Shown one piece after another: positions 1 through 8,266 of a stretch of DNA of 11,650 bases. Position numbers and translations under genes: made by a program. Positions within the stretch are counted from its first letter, which is position 1. Each line of letters starts with the position of its first letter. The notes below the pieces were generated by a model. That model ran no database searches. It had not been told where the DNA came from and saw only the letters and a program-made list of their open reading frames with translations. This stretch comes from CAYWTX01 sp964461295. Lineage in GTDB: Bacteria; Planctomycetota; Phycisphaerae; SM23-33. The stretch covers positions 1-11,650 of the forward strand of contig CAYWTX010000146.1 in NCBI GenBank assembly GCA_964461295.1, written 5' to 3'.

Positions 1-140
1 CCCTCGTCGCAGCCCATCAGGCGGCCCGTCAACCCCCTTCGGGGTAAAACCACTGACCGGAGAGCCGGATGCGGGAAAACCGCCCGTCCGGTTCGGAGGG
101 GGGAGGGGCCGGGACGCAAACCGGTCCCTCCTACCCCTAT
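1..140 (+). mobile_element. 3' end of a group II intron (domains V and VI; left part outside window)
   Basis: Bases 62-94 fit domain V, the catalytic hairpin of group II introns. GAGCCGGA (62-69) pairs with TCCGGTTC (87-94), and inside it GCGG (71-74) pairs with CCGC (80-83) around a GAAAA loop. At 33 bases it is one shorter than the usual 34. Bases 98-137 fold as domain VI: a G-rich left arm ending in CCGG (109-112) pairs with CCGG (121-124) and the following C-rich arm, leaving A133 bulged as the expected branch point. Seven bases follow A133 and end in TAT at 140, which suits a group II 3' splice site. Bases 1-61, including hairpin 32-45 (ACCCC/GGGGT), are probably the end of domain IV, where the reverse transcriptase/maturase gene is normally inserted. 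No such gene is visible here, so I cannot say whether the intron is complete or a relic, nor assign its class. Confidence 0.85.
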
Positions 141-253
141 AGCCCTGATCGCCCCTTCCGGGCGAAGAGCGATGGAGAGACGCCTCCCGGCGACTTCTGA
201 GGGAAGCGTCTATCGACACTTCCCGCGCGTGGGGCGGGTTGAAGGTGCGGACG
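141..253 (+). other. Leader between the intron end and the first gene, with two hairpins
   Basis: This 113-base stretch is the 3' exon of the intron and the 5' leader of the operon. A 6-bp hairpin lies at 149-165 (TCGCCC/GGGCGA, 5-base loop). A larger one lies at 179-210: GACGC-C-TCCC pairs with GGGA-A-GCGTC, with one C/A mismatch and a 12-base loop. Neither is followed by a T-run, so they do not look like intrinsic terminators. I see no convincing -35/-10 promoter pair. The operon promoter may lie upstream of the intron, inside it, or be of a type I cannot recognise. Confidence 0.45.
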
Positions 254-3200
254 ATGCTGACTGCCTACTTCCAACGCGGCGCGGACCATGCGAGGCAAGG
301 GAGGTCCATCGCGCCGATGCTCCTGGCGGTCGGGGGGTTTGCGCTGGCGGCGTGCGTCGCCTCGGCTGCGCCGACCACGGCCAGGGCGGGCGACGAAGCG
401 CCCGCCGGCGTGGCGATCGCCAACGTTGACCGCGAGGTGGGCGAGTTTCTCAGCCAGGCGGAGGCGGCCTTGGCGGCCGAGGGGTTTGACAAGGCGGCCG
501 ACCTGCTCGAGAGCGTGCTGGGCATGGACAAGCGGTGCTTCGCGCAGCGCAAGGGGGACGTTCACCGGTTCGTGGGCGCGCGCGAGCTGGCCCGCGAGAT
601 GATCGGGCACCTGCCGCGGGAGGCGTTGGACCGCTACGCTCGGCGGTTCTTCCGCCGGCGCGGAAGCTGCTGGAGCAGGCGATGCTGACCGGCGAGACGG
701 CGCAGCTTCGCCGCGTGGCGGAGGAGTATTTCCACACCCGCACCGGCGCCGAGGCCGTCAACGAGTTGGCGTCGCTGGCGTTCGACGGCAGCGCGTTTCT
801 GGCGGCGGGCGACGCGTGGCAGCGGCTGTACCGCAGCCACCGGACAGGCGAACTGGACCGGGCGATGCTGCTGGCGAAGGCGGCCGTGGCGTATCACCTC
901 GGGGGCGACAGCGTGCGTGCGCGGGCGCTGGGTCAGCAGATCAAGGACGCCCACGGCCAGGAGCGGATTCGCATCGCGGGGCGTGACGTGTCGGCCGCGG
1001 GGTTCGTGGCCGAGGCTTTGGCGACGGCGCAGCCGGCGAGCGGGCGGGGGGCCGTGGTGAGCGACTGGACGTGCCTGGCGGGCACGGCGGCGGGCACGGC
1101 GGTGATGCCGCCGGTGGAGGCGGGCGTGTTTCCGCTGTGGAGCCAGCCGGACGGCGCGGCCGCCAGGCAGGCGCAGGCGTGGCAGGTGGCGGGTTTGACG
1201 GGCGGGCAGGCGGAGCGTTCGCGGGCGGGTCTTCAGGTGGTGATCGAGAAGGGCCGCGCGGTGCTGACGCTGGCCCTGGCGGGCCAGGCCAAGCGCGCGT
1301 TTGTGCTGCCGGCGGTGATTCACCCGTTGGTGGTGGGCGACCTGGTGATCTGCCGGGTGCCGGAGGAGGTGGCGGCGTACCGGCTCAGCACGGGCAAGCT
1401 GGTGTGGCGGACAAAGCGTCTGCCGGTGTACCGGGACGTACAGGCCGAGGAGACCCCCAACGCGCTGGCGCCGCTGGCGGGCGACATGGGCCGGTTCGCG
1501 CTGAGCTACGGCGGGGACATGGTGTACACGGTGTGCCGGATGCGGTTCCTGGACCAGGGGAGCTTCCGCCGCTACGGGACCGACGGCGAGCCGGACAGCG
1601 CGACGATGGCGGCGTTGTCGGCCGGCGAGGGCGGTGGCCAGGTCGTGTGGGAGGTGGGCAACGGCAAGGGGGGCACGGAGTTGCTGCGGAATGGGAAGTT
1701 CCTGACGGCGCCGACGTACGCGGGCGGGATGTTGTACGTGCTGGCCAAGTACGCCAACAGCTATTGGGCGGCGTGTCTGAACGCCAAGACGGGCGAATCG
1801 ATGTGGGAGACGCAGGTGGGGGGCATGCCGCTGACGGGCGGGGGCGGCTCGTGGCAGGCGAGCTACACGGTGGAGGTGCTCACGGAGCGCGGCAGCCCGC
1901 CGGCCGTGGCCGACGGGCGGGTGTACGTGACGACCAACGCGGGGCTGGTGGCGGCGTTGTCGGCGGAGACGGGCCAGCCGGCGTGGGGCTACCAGTACGA
2001 CAGCAGCGTGGCGGGGGTGAGCGGAGCGGGCGAACTGCCGACGGTGTCGGACCGGGCGTACGCGATCGTGAGCCTGAAGCGGCCGCTGCTGCCGGCGAAC
2101 CCGTTGATCGTGTCGGCGGGGCGTGTGATCTGCCTGCCAGCCGACAGCGCATCGGTGCTGGCGTTCAGCGCCGAGGACGGGGCGTTGCTGTGGCAGAGGA
2201 GCCGGGATCACCAGGAGGACCTCTCGGCGGTGGACGGCGGGCGCGTGCTGTTGAGCGGGCCGGACGTGACGTTCGTGCGAGCCGGCGACGGCGGGGTGAT
2301 CAAGTCGGTTCCGGGGGAGGTGAGCGGCCGGCCGGCGGTGACGGCGGAGGCGGTGCTGGCTTCGGGGGCGGGGAAGGTGATGCAGGTGGACTTGCGGTCG
2401 TACTCGGCGGTGGAGGTGCCGCTGATGGACGAGCAGGCGCAGCTTGGGCAGTTGATCAGCGCTGGGGGCCGGCTGGTGGTGGCGGGCCCATCGGGCGTGG
2501 GGGCGTACTTTGGTTTCGACGACGCATGGCAGTCGACGACGAAGCGCCTGGCGGCGGCGGATACGGCGGCGCAGCGGCTGGACGTGCGGTTGCTGCGAGG
2601 GCGGTTCGCGCTGGCGGCGGGGAAGGTGGGCGTGGCGGCGGCGGAGTTTCGCGCGGCCGAGGGCGAGGCGGCCCGGGCGGGGCCCGATGCGGCGGCGCAG
2701 GTTCGCCCGTGGCTGTACCGGCTGGCGATGTCGCAGGTGGAGACGGCGAAGGACGACGCGGCGGCGGGGCGGCTGCTGGCCGACGCGCGGAAGTACGCGG
2801 CCGGCGCGGGCGAGGAAGCCAACGTGCTGCTGCGGACGGTGGCGTATCACGAGGCGTTCGGGCGAGCCGCGGACGCGGCCGGCGCGGCCCAGGCGCTGGC
2901 GGAGAAGTACGAGAAGGTCGTGGTGACGGAGACCGGTCCCGGCGAAAGCCCGGTGACAGGATACGCGGCAGGGCAGCGGGAGATCGCCCGGCTGATCCGC
3001 AAGCACGGGCGTGCGGCGTACGGGGCGGCGGACCGACAGGCCGATCAGGCCGCCAAGGGCGCGATCGCCAAGGGGGACGTGGAGGCGATGCTGGCGGTGC
3101 AGCGTCGCTGGCCGCGAGCGGCCGCGGCGGAGCAACTGCTGCTGACGGCGGCGGAGGCGCTGTACCGCAAGGCGACGACGGCGCCGGGCGACCGGGAACT

Positions 3201-4860
3201 GCTGGCCCGGGCGCACCGTGTGCTGGGCGAGGTGAGGAACTTCCCGTCGGAGCAGGCGGCGCTGTCGGCCCGGGCGGGCCAGGCGATGATCACGTCGCGG
3301 GCGAACGCGGCGTTGGGCACGGCAATGGCGGCGGACCTGGCGGCCGCGCCGGCCGGGGGCACGGTGAAGTTCGGCGACTACCAGGGGCCGGCGGGGGGCG
3401 TGGCCCAGCGGTTGCCCAGGGGGCAGGCGGGGGTGATCGCATCGGGCGTGGGTCTGGCGCATCTGGGCCCGGCGCTGCGCGAGGTGTACCGCATGCCGAT
3501 GGGCGGCCTGACGCTGCTTCGCGACACTCGCGGCGATCCGGTCGTGCTGGGCAGCCGGGTGTTCTTCACCCACTCCAGCGGGCTGCTGTGCATCGACGCG
3601 GAGATCGACGACGACGACGCGGCGGTGGTGTGGAAGGCGGACCTGCCGCAGGTGCAGGATTTCCGCGGGCGGACGGGGCAGCTCAGCGCCGACCTTCGGC
3701 TGATGGCGATCGTGGACATGCCGCAGATCACCGTGCTGGAGACGCGGACGGGTCGCGTGGTGCACCGGCGGACGTTTGGGCAGTTGGGCATCGACAACTG
3801 GGTGAAGCTGACCGGCGCGGGCGACGTGCTGGCGTTCCTCCAGTGGCGCGGGGTGGTGACGGGCGTGGACTTCGCGCAGGGGAAAGTGCTGTGGGAGCGG
3901 CCGACGGTTCGCGGGAACACGGCCGCGGTGACGTTGCGCAGCCGCGACGAGACGCTGCTGCTGGGCGAGGGGAAGGCGGTGGAGGGGTATCACTCGAGTT
4001 GGACGGCGTTGGACCTGCGGAGCGGCACGGCGGCGGAGGCGGGGTCGGCCTCGTCGCGGTTGCGGACCATCGACATGCTGGTGACGGCGGACGGGTCGGT
4101 GGCGTGGATCGGTTCGGCGCGGGTGGGGCTGAGCGATCCGCGGCGCGGCGTGGAACTGTGGAGCGCGCCGCTGCCGCCCGGGCACAGCCGCCTGTTAGGC
4201 GGCGGGGAGGGACTGGTGGCGGCGCGGACGGCGGACGGCAACGCGCTGCTGGTGGGCATGGAGGCGGCGCTGGATCCGTGCGAGTCGGGCCCGCCTCCGG
4301 CGGCCGCGAAGGCGGGCAAGGCGGGCAGAGCGCCGCGGCCTGGCGCGGGTGCGCCGGTGGTTCACGGCGCGTTCAGCCGGGTGGGCAAGGGGCTGGTGCT
4401 GGACTTGCCTCGGCGCGAGGGCGGCGCCCGGATGCTGCCAAGAAGCGCGGAACTTGTTGGCGGCCGCGGGTACTTGCTGTTGACGGGCGCGGAGCCGCCT
4501 GGCATGGGCGCGTCGGGCGAGCCATGGGCGGGCGTGACCGTGCAGGCGATCGAGTTGCCGGGCGGCAAGACGCTGTGGACGCGGGAACTGGCCCCGCCGT
4601 CGGCGGGGGCCTGCCTGGTGTCGGCGGCGCGGATTGCGGGATGCACGATGGGCGTGCTGCTCCGGCCGCTGGATAGCCGGCGCCCGCCGGCGCTGCACGT
4701 GGTGGACTTGGCGACGGGCGGGAGCATCGACGTGACGGCGGCGATGGGCGGGGCGGGCGGGCCGAAGATTCGGCCGGCGGGCAATCCGGGCGTGGTGCTC
4801 AACGGGCGGGTGGTGGTGGAGCTCGAAGACGGCTTCGCGCTGCTGAGGAGCGAGCTATGA
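254..4860 (+). CDS. Secreted PQQ-like beta-propeller/TPR protein, interrupted by a frameshift
   Basis: The restored product is about 1,535 residues. ATG 254 is chosen because AAGG at 242-245 is well placed and it gives a basic stretch before the hydrophobic core (about nt 314-365). Signal-peptidase sites (ASA, ARA) follow, and an LAAC lipobox-like motif competes with them. Nt 425-645 encode TPR-like helices. The frame changes between about 641 and 655 and continues open to TGA 4858-4860. Propeller blades with the usual A-x-[ST]-G-x-x-W pattern appear near nt 1380-1410 (STGKLVW), 1780-1810 (KTGESMW), 1950-1990 (ETGQPAW) and 2170-2195 (EDGALLW). Helical, TPR-like sequence fills about 2550-3300, and a second propeller set (GKVLWE, GKTLW) runs from about 3530 to the end. 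Proteins of this design are usually envelope scaffolds. I see no evidence for PQQ binding or dehydrogenase activity. The next gene overlaps by 4 bases. Confidence 0.8.
641..655 (+). other. Frameshift site in the propeller/TPR gene
   Basis: Upstream, the codons starting at 254 read sensible helical protein up to ...DRYARRF (647-649), then become arginine-rich and stop at TGA 686-688. Downstream, the frame with codons from 649/652 reads PPARKLLEQAML and continues as a good protein for about 1,400 residues, while its own upstream part is nonsense rich in Arg, Gly and Pro. The change corresponds to one missing base (or two extra). No XXXYYYZ slippery heptamer is visible, so programmed -1 frameshifting is unlikely. 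A real mutation and an assembly error are both possible. Confidence 0.8.
672..688 (+). promoter_or_regulatory. Possible reinitiation site: SD plus ATG overlapping the premature stop
   Basis: GGAG at 672-675 lies six bases before ATG 682, which is in the frame of the long downstream ORF. That ATG overlaps the stop of the upstream frame in ATGCTGA (stop TGA 686-688). This geometry suits termination-reinitiation, so the split gene could yield a 144-residue exported fragment and a 1,392-residue body that lacks a signal peptide. What is seen is the spacing and frames; use of the site is inference. Confidence 0.4.
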
Positions 4861-5975
4861 GACGGGCGCACTGGGTGATGTCGGTGATCGGAGCGGTGGC
4901 CGCGGCGATGGCCGCATGGTCGGCCGTGCCGGCGCGGGCGGGCACCGGCCCGGGGCCGGTCCTGCCGGCCGTGATGAAGACCGAATACCAGGACGCGATC
5001 GACAAGGGTCTGGCGTTCCTGGCCAAGAACCAGCAGCCCGACGGCAGTTACTCGGCCATGTGGAACGCGTCGAACTACTCGGCGGCGATGACCTCGCTGG
5101 CGGGGATGGCGTTCATGGCGGGCGGCTCGACGCCGGAGGACGGTCCGTACTCGGAGAACGTGAAGAAGGCGATGCTGTACCTGCTGGGCCTGGCGCGTGA
5201 GGACGGGCTGATCGCCGGCAAGGACGAGAAGCGCAACACGTACGGGCACGGGTTCGCGATCCAGTTCCTGGCCAACTGCTACGGAGCCGAGCAGGGGACG
5301 GAGAACGAGAAGCGGATTCGCGAGGTGCTGGACAAGGCGATCGGCATCTTGTACCGCGGGCAGAGCGGGCGCGCGAGCAGCGGCGGCGAGGGGGCGGGCG
5401 GCTGGCTGTACACGCCCACCAGCGGCGGCGACGAGGGGAGCACCACGGGCGTGGTGCTCACGGGTCTGCGTGCGGCCCGCAACGCCGGGATCAAGGTGCC
5501 CAAGGAGATGATCGACAAGGCGGTGGGGTACTTGCGGTTCACGCAGAACCCTGACGGCGGGATCGCCTATTCGGCGGCGTTTCGCGGCGCCAGCCGCCCG
5601 GCGCTGGCGGCGCAGGCGCTGGCGTGCTTCTACGCGGCGGGCATCTACGATCGCGACGCGACCAAGGGCGGGATGATCAACGCCGAGACGATCATGGTCG
5701 ACAAGCTGTGGCGGTACATCAACTCGGTGGGGAAGAACTCCGAGGACATCAAGGGGTTCTACTTCTATCACCACTATTTCCTCTCGCAGGCCATGTACCG
5801 CCGCGGCGGCAAGGACTGGGAAGCGTACTACCACGAGATCGCCAAGGAACTGGCGAGCACGCAGCAGAAGAACGGAAGCTGGATCGGCGACGACGTGGGG
5901 CCCGTGTACGCGACGGCGCTGGGATCGATCATCCTGCAACTGCCGTATGCGTACTTGCCCATTTGCGAACGATAG
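4857..5975 (+). CDS. Secreted alpha/alpha-toroid protein with prenyltransferase/squalene-oxidase-type repeats
   Basis: The 372-residue product starts with MRR, a hydrophobic segment (about residues 7-24) and a likely signal-peptidase site after PARA (residue 28), so it should be exported. The mature part has repeats of the terpene-cyclase toroid type, each a helix followed by a Gln-rich turn: Q59-Q60-P-D-G-S, Q230-N-P-D-G-G and Q336-Q337-K-N-G-S-W. Intervening helices are rich in small residues (SAAMTSLAGMAFMAGG, AAQALACFYAAG). It is much shorter than squalene-hopene cyclases (about 630 residues), and I find no DxDD acid motif, so cyclase activity is unlikely. A binding or structural role is more plausible. 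The ATG overlaps the previous stop (ATGA), with GAGGAG at 4845-4850 as ribosome site, implying translational coupling. It ends with TAG 5973-5975. Confidence 0.85.
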   Translation: MRRAHWVMSVIGAVAAAMAAWSAVPARAGTGPGPVLPAVMKTEYQDAIDKGLAFLAKNQQPDGSYSAMWNASNYSAAMTSLAGMAFMAGGSTPEDGPYSENVKKAMLYLLGLAREDGLIAGKDEKRNTYGHGFAIQFLANCYGAEQGTENEKRIREVLDKAIGILYRGQSGRASSGGEGAGGWLYTPTSGGDEGSTTGVVLTGLRAARNAGIKVPKEMIDKAVGYLRFTQNPDGGIAYSAAFRGASRPALAAQALACFYAAGIYDRDATKGGMINAETIMVDKLWRYINSVGKNSEDIKGFYFYHHYFLSQAMYRRGGKDWEAYYHEIAKELASTQQKNGSWIGDDVGPVYATALGSIILQLPYAYLPICER

Positions 5976-5984
5976 AAACAGCGA

Positions 5985-6016
5985 CGCGAAGCAGGCTGGG
6001 GGGGGGTTGCTTCGCG
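5985..6016 (+). other. 9-bp perfect hairpin with a poly-G loop between toroid gene and moxR
   Basis: CGCGAAGCA (5985-5993) pairs perfectly with TGCTTCGCG (6008-6016). The 14-base loop (5994-6007) includes nine consecutive G (5998-6006). It begins ten bases after the toroid stop codon. There is no T-run after it, so a standard intrinsic terminator is unlikely; an RNA-processing or stability element between operon halves is possible. Further G runs follow at 6026-6029, 6034-6036 and 6040-6044. Confidence 0.55.
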
Positions 6017-6044
6017 GATGAAGGCGGGGCGGCGGGAGCGGGGG

Positions 6045-6068
6045 CGAGTACGGCAACGAGTGCGGCAA
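6045..6068 (+). repeat. Two tandem 12-base repeats upstream of moxR
   Basis: CGAGTACGGCAA (6045-6056) is followed directly by CGAGTGCGGCAA (6057-6068), differing at one base, and a third CGAG starts at 6069. The array ends just before the moxR ribosome site AGGAG (6076-6080). The period is a multiple of three, but no coding frame here looks real. Confidence 0.7.
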
Positions 6069-6087
6069 CGAGCATAGGAGCAACACG

Positions 6088-7143
<1,056 letters not shown>

Positions 7144-7145
7144 AC

Positions 7146-7180
7146 GAAGCTGCCAGCCGCCAGCTTCCAGCGGTCAGCAA
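7146..7180 (+). repeat. Heptad repeat array, CCAGCNN units
   Basis: Right after the moxR stop the sequence runs in 7-base steps: GAAGCTG, CCAGCCG, CCAGCTT, CCAGCGG, TCAGCAA. CCAGC begins exactly at 7153, 7160 and 7167, with TCAGC at 7174. On the opposite strand these are GCTGGNN units. GAAGCTG (7146-7152) can also pair with CAGCTTC (7161-7167) as a 7-bp hairpin with an 8-base loop. Confidence 0.7.
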
Positions 7181-7215
7181 GAAGGAGGCAGGCCGCGACC
7201 TGGTTCCGTGCCGTA

Positions 7216-7236
7216 GCTGGACGCTGGTAGCTGAGA
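7216..7236 (+). repeat. Heptad repeat array, GCTGGNN units, inverted relative to the array at 7146
   Basis: GCTGG occurs at 7216 and 7223 and GCTGA at 7230, again in exact 7-base steps. The motif is the reverse complement of the CCAGCNN array about 40 bases upstream, so the two could pair into a long imperfect stem spanning most of the moxR-DUF58 spacer. The array lies just before the DUF58 start at 7249, where no strong Shine-Dalgarno is seen (GAGAG at 7233-7237 is 11 bases away). Confidence 0.65.
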
Positions 7237-7248
7237 GTTTTTCGCCCT

Positions 7249-8208
7249 ATGACGCAACTGGACCAACAACGCGGCGAAGACCTTGAGCGGTATCTCGACC
7301 CGAAGGTGCTGGCGCGGATTCAGCGTCTGGAGATTCGCACTCGCCTGGTCGTCGAGGGGTTCATCAGCGGGCTGCACCGCAGCCCCTATCGGGGGCAGTC
7401 GGTCGAGTTCGCCCAGCACCGCGAGTACGCCCCGGGCGACGACCTCAAGCACCTGGACTGGAAGGTCTACGCGCGTTCGGACCGCTACTACATCAAGCAG
7501 TACGAGGAAGAGACCAACCTGCGCTGCATGTTCCTGCTGGACGTGTCGGAGTCGATGCGCTACGCCGGCGCGGCCGGGCGGACGGGCGAGGGGCTCAGCA
7601 AGTTCCATTACGCGGCGTGCGCGGCGGCGTCGCTGGCGCTGCTGCTGCTTCGCCAGCAGGACGCGGCCGGGCTGACGACGTTCGACGATGATCTGCGCGT
7701 GTCGCTGGCGCCCTCGACGAACCCCAACACGATCAAGAGTATCGTGAACGCGCTGGAGACGGCCGAGGGGACGCTGAAGGCCAAGACGTCGCTGGAGAGC
7801 GTGTGCCTGAAGGCGGCGGAGAAGATGGGCAGGCGCGGCATGGTGTGCGTGATCAGCGATCTGATGGCGCCGGAGGAGGGGACGATCCGGGGCTTGCGGC
7901 AACTGGTGCACCGGGGGCACGACGTGATGGTGCTCCAGGTGCTGGACGAGGACGAGTTGAGCTTCCCGTTCGACGGGCAGTTGCGGTTCCGCGGAATGGA
8001 GGCCAGCGGGACGGCGGTGGTGCAGGCGCGGTTCCTGCGCGACGGCTACCTGGAGGCGATCAACCGCTTCCTGGACAAGATGAAGCAGCAGTGCATCGCC
8101 AACCGGATCCTGTACGCCCGGTACAGCACGGCCGACCACTTGGGGGCGGTGCTGGGCGATTTCCTGACGGCGCGGGCCGCGATGGGGCGGACGGTGGGGA
8201 AGAGGTAG
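7249..8208 (+). CDS. DUF58 protein with VWA-type metal-binding site
   Basis: The 319-residue product carries the DUF58 signature HREYAPGDD...HLDW (residues 57-71) followed by KVYARSDRYYIKQYEEE. A VWA-like fold follows with the metal-ion-dependent adhesion site (MIDAS) D98-V-S100-E-S102, a candidate Thr at 180 and Asp204 in VISDLM. I see no signal peptide or membrane segment, so it should be cytoplasmic, unlike longer DUF58 proteins with N-terminal membrane helices. DUF58 proteins are standard partners of MoxR ATPases; their exact chemistry is not settled. The ribosome site is weak, and the spacer before it holds heptad repeats. It ends with TAG 8206-8208. Family assignment is secure; the role is inferred from family and neighbours. 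Confidence 0.93.
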   Translation: MTQLDQQRGEDLERYLDPKVLARIQRLEIRTRLVVEGFISGLHRSPYRGQSVEFAQHREYAPGDDLKHLDWKVYARSDRYYIKQYEEETNLRCMFLLDVSESMRYAGAAGRTGEGLSKFHYAACAAASLALLLLRQQDAAGLTTFDDDLRVSLAPSTNPNTIKSIVNALETAEGTLKAKTSLESVCLKAAEKMGRRGMVCVISDLMAPEEGTIRGLRQLVHRGHDVMVLQVLDEDELSFPFDGQLRFRGMEASGTAVVQARFLRDGYLEAINRFLDKMKQQCIANRILYARYSTADHLGAVLGDFLTARAAMGRTVGKR

Positions 8209-8224
8209 TCCAGACGCAAGGCGT

Positions 8225-8240
8225 GCGGAGCGAACTCCGC
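8225..8240 (+). other. Short hairpin between the DUF58 and BatA-like genes
   Basis: GCGGAG (8225-8230) pairs perfectly with CTCCGC (8235-8240) around a CGAA tetraloop. No T-run follows, so it is not a convincing terminator. It lies 17 bases before GAGGAAG (8257-8263), the ribosome site of the next gene. Confidence 0.45.
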
Positions 8241-8266
8241 CGCGGATGACGGGATTGAGGAAGTAG

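Noticed and set aside
641..655. Programmed -1 ribosomal frameshift
   Set aside because: No XXXYYYZ slippery heptamer is present and no pseudoknot was evident downstream; mutation, assembly error or reinitiation explains the frame change better.
634..4185. Long minus-strand open frame of 1,183 codons opposite the propeller gene
   Set aside because: Its translation is dominated by Arg, His, Pro and Gln with no domain pattern, as expected for the antisense of a very GC-rich gene. The + strand frame has signal peptide, TPR-like and propeller features.
1071..4676. Long + strand frame of 1,201 codons inside the propeller gene
   Set aside because: The translation is a Gly/Arg/Ala-rich shadow without motifs, and it lies wholly inside the well-supported gene.
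254..4860. PQQ-dependent alcohol or glucose dehydrogenase
   Set aside because: Only generic blade motifs are present, in two separated propeller-like parts with helical sequence between; no cofactor-binding or catalytic set was recognised.
4857..5975. Squalene-hopene cyclase
   Set aside because: The protein is far too short, exported, and lacks the DxDD motif; only the repeat type is shared.
5985..6016. Intrinsic terminator after the toroid gene
   Set aside because: The stem is good but is followed by a G/C-rich sequence without a T-run.
7146..7236. CRISPR array
   Set aside because: Units are only 7 bases long with no 25-40 base spacers, and no cas genes are present.
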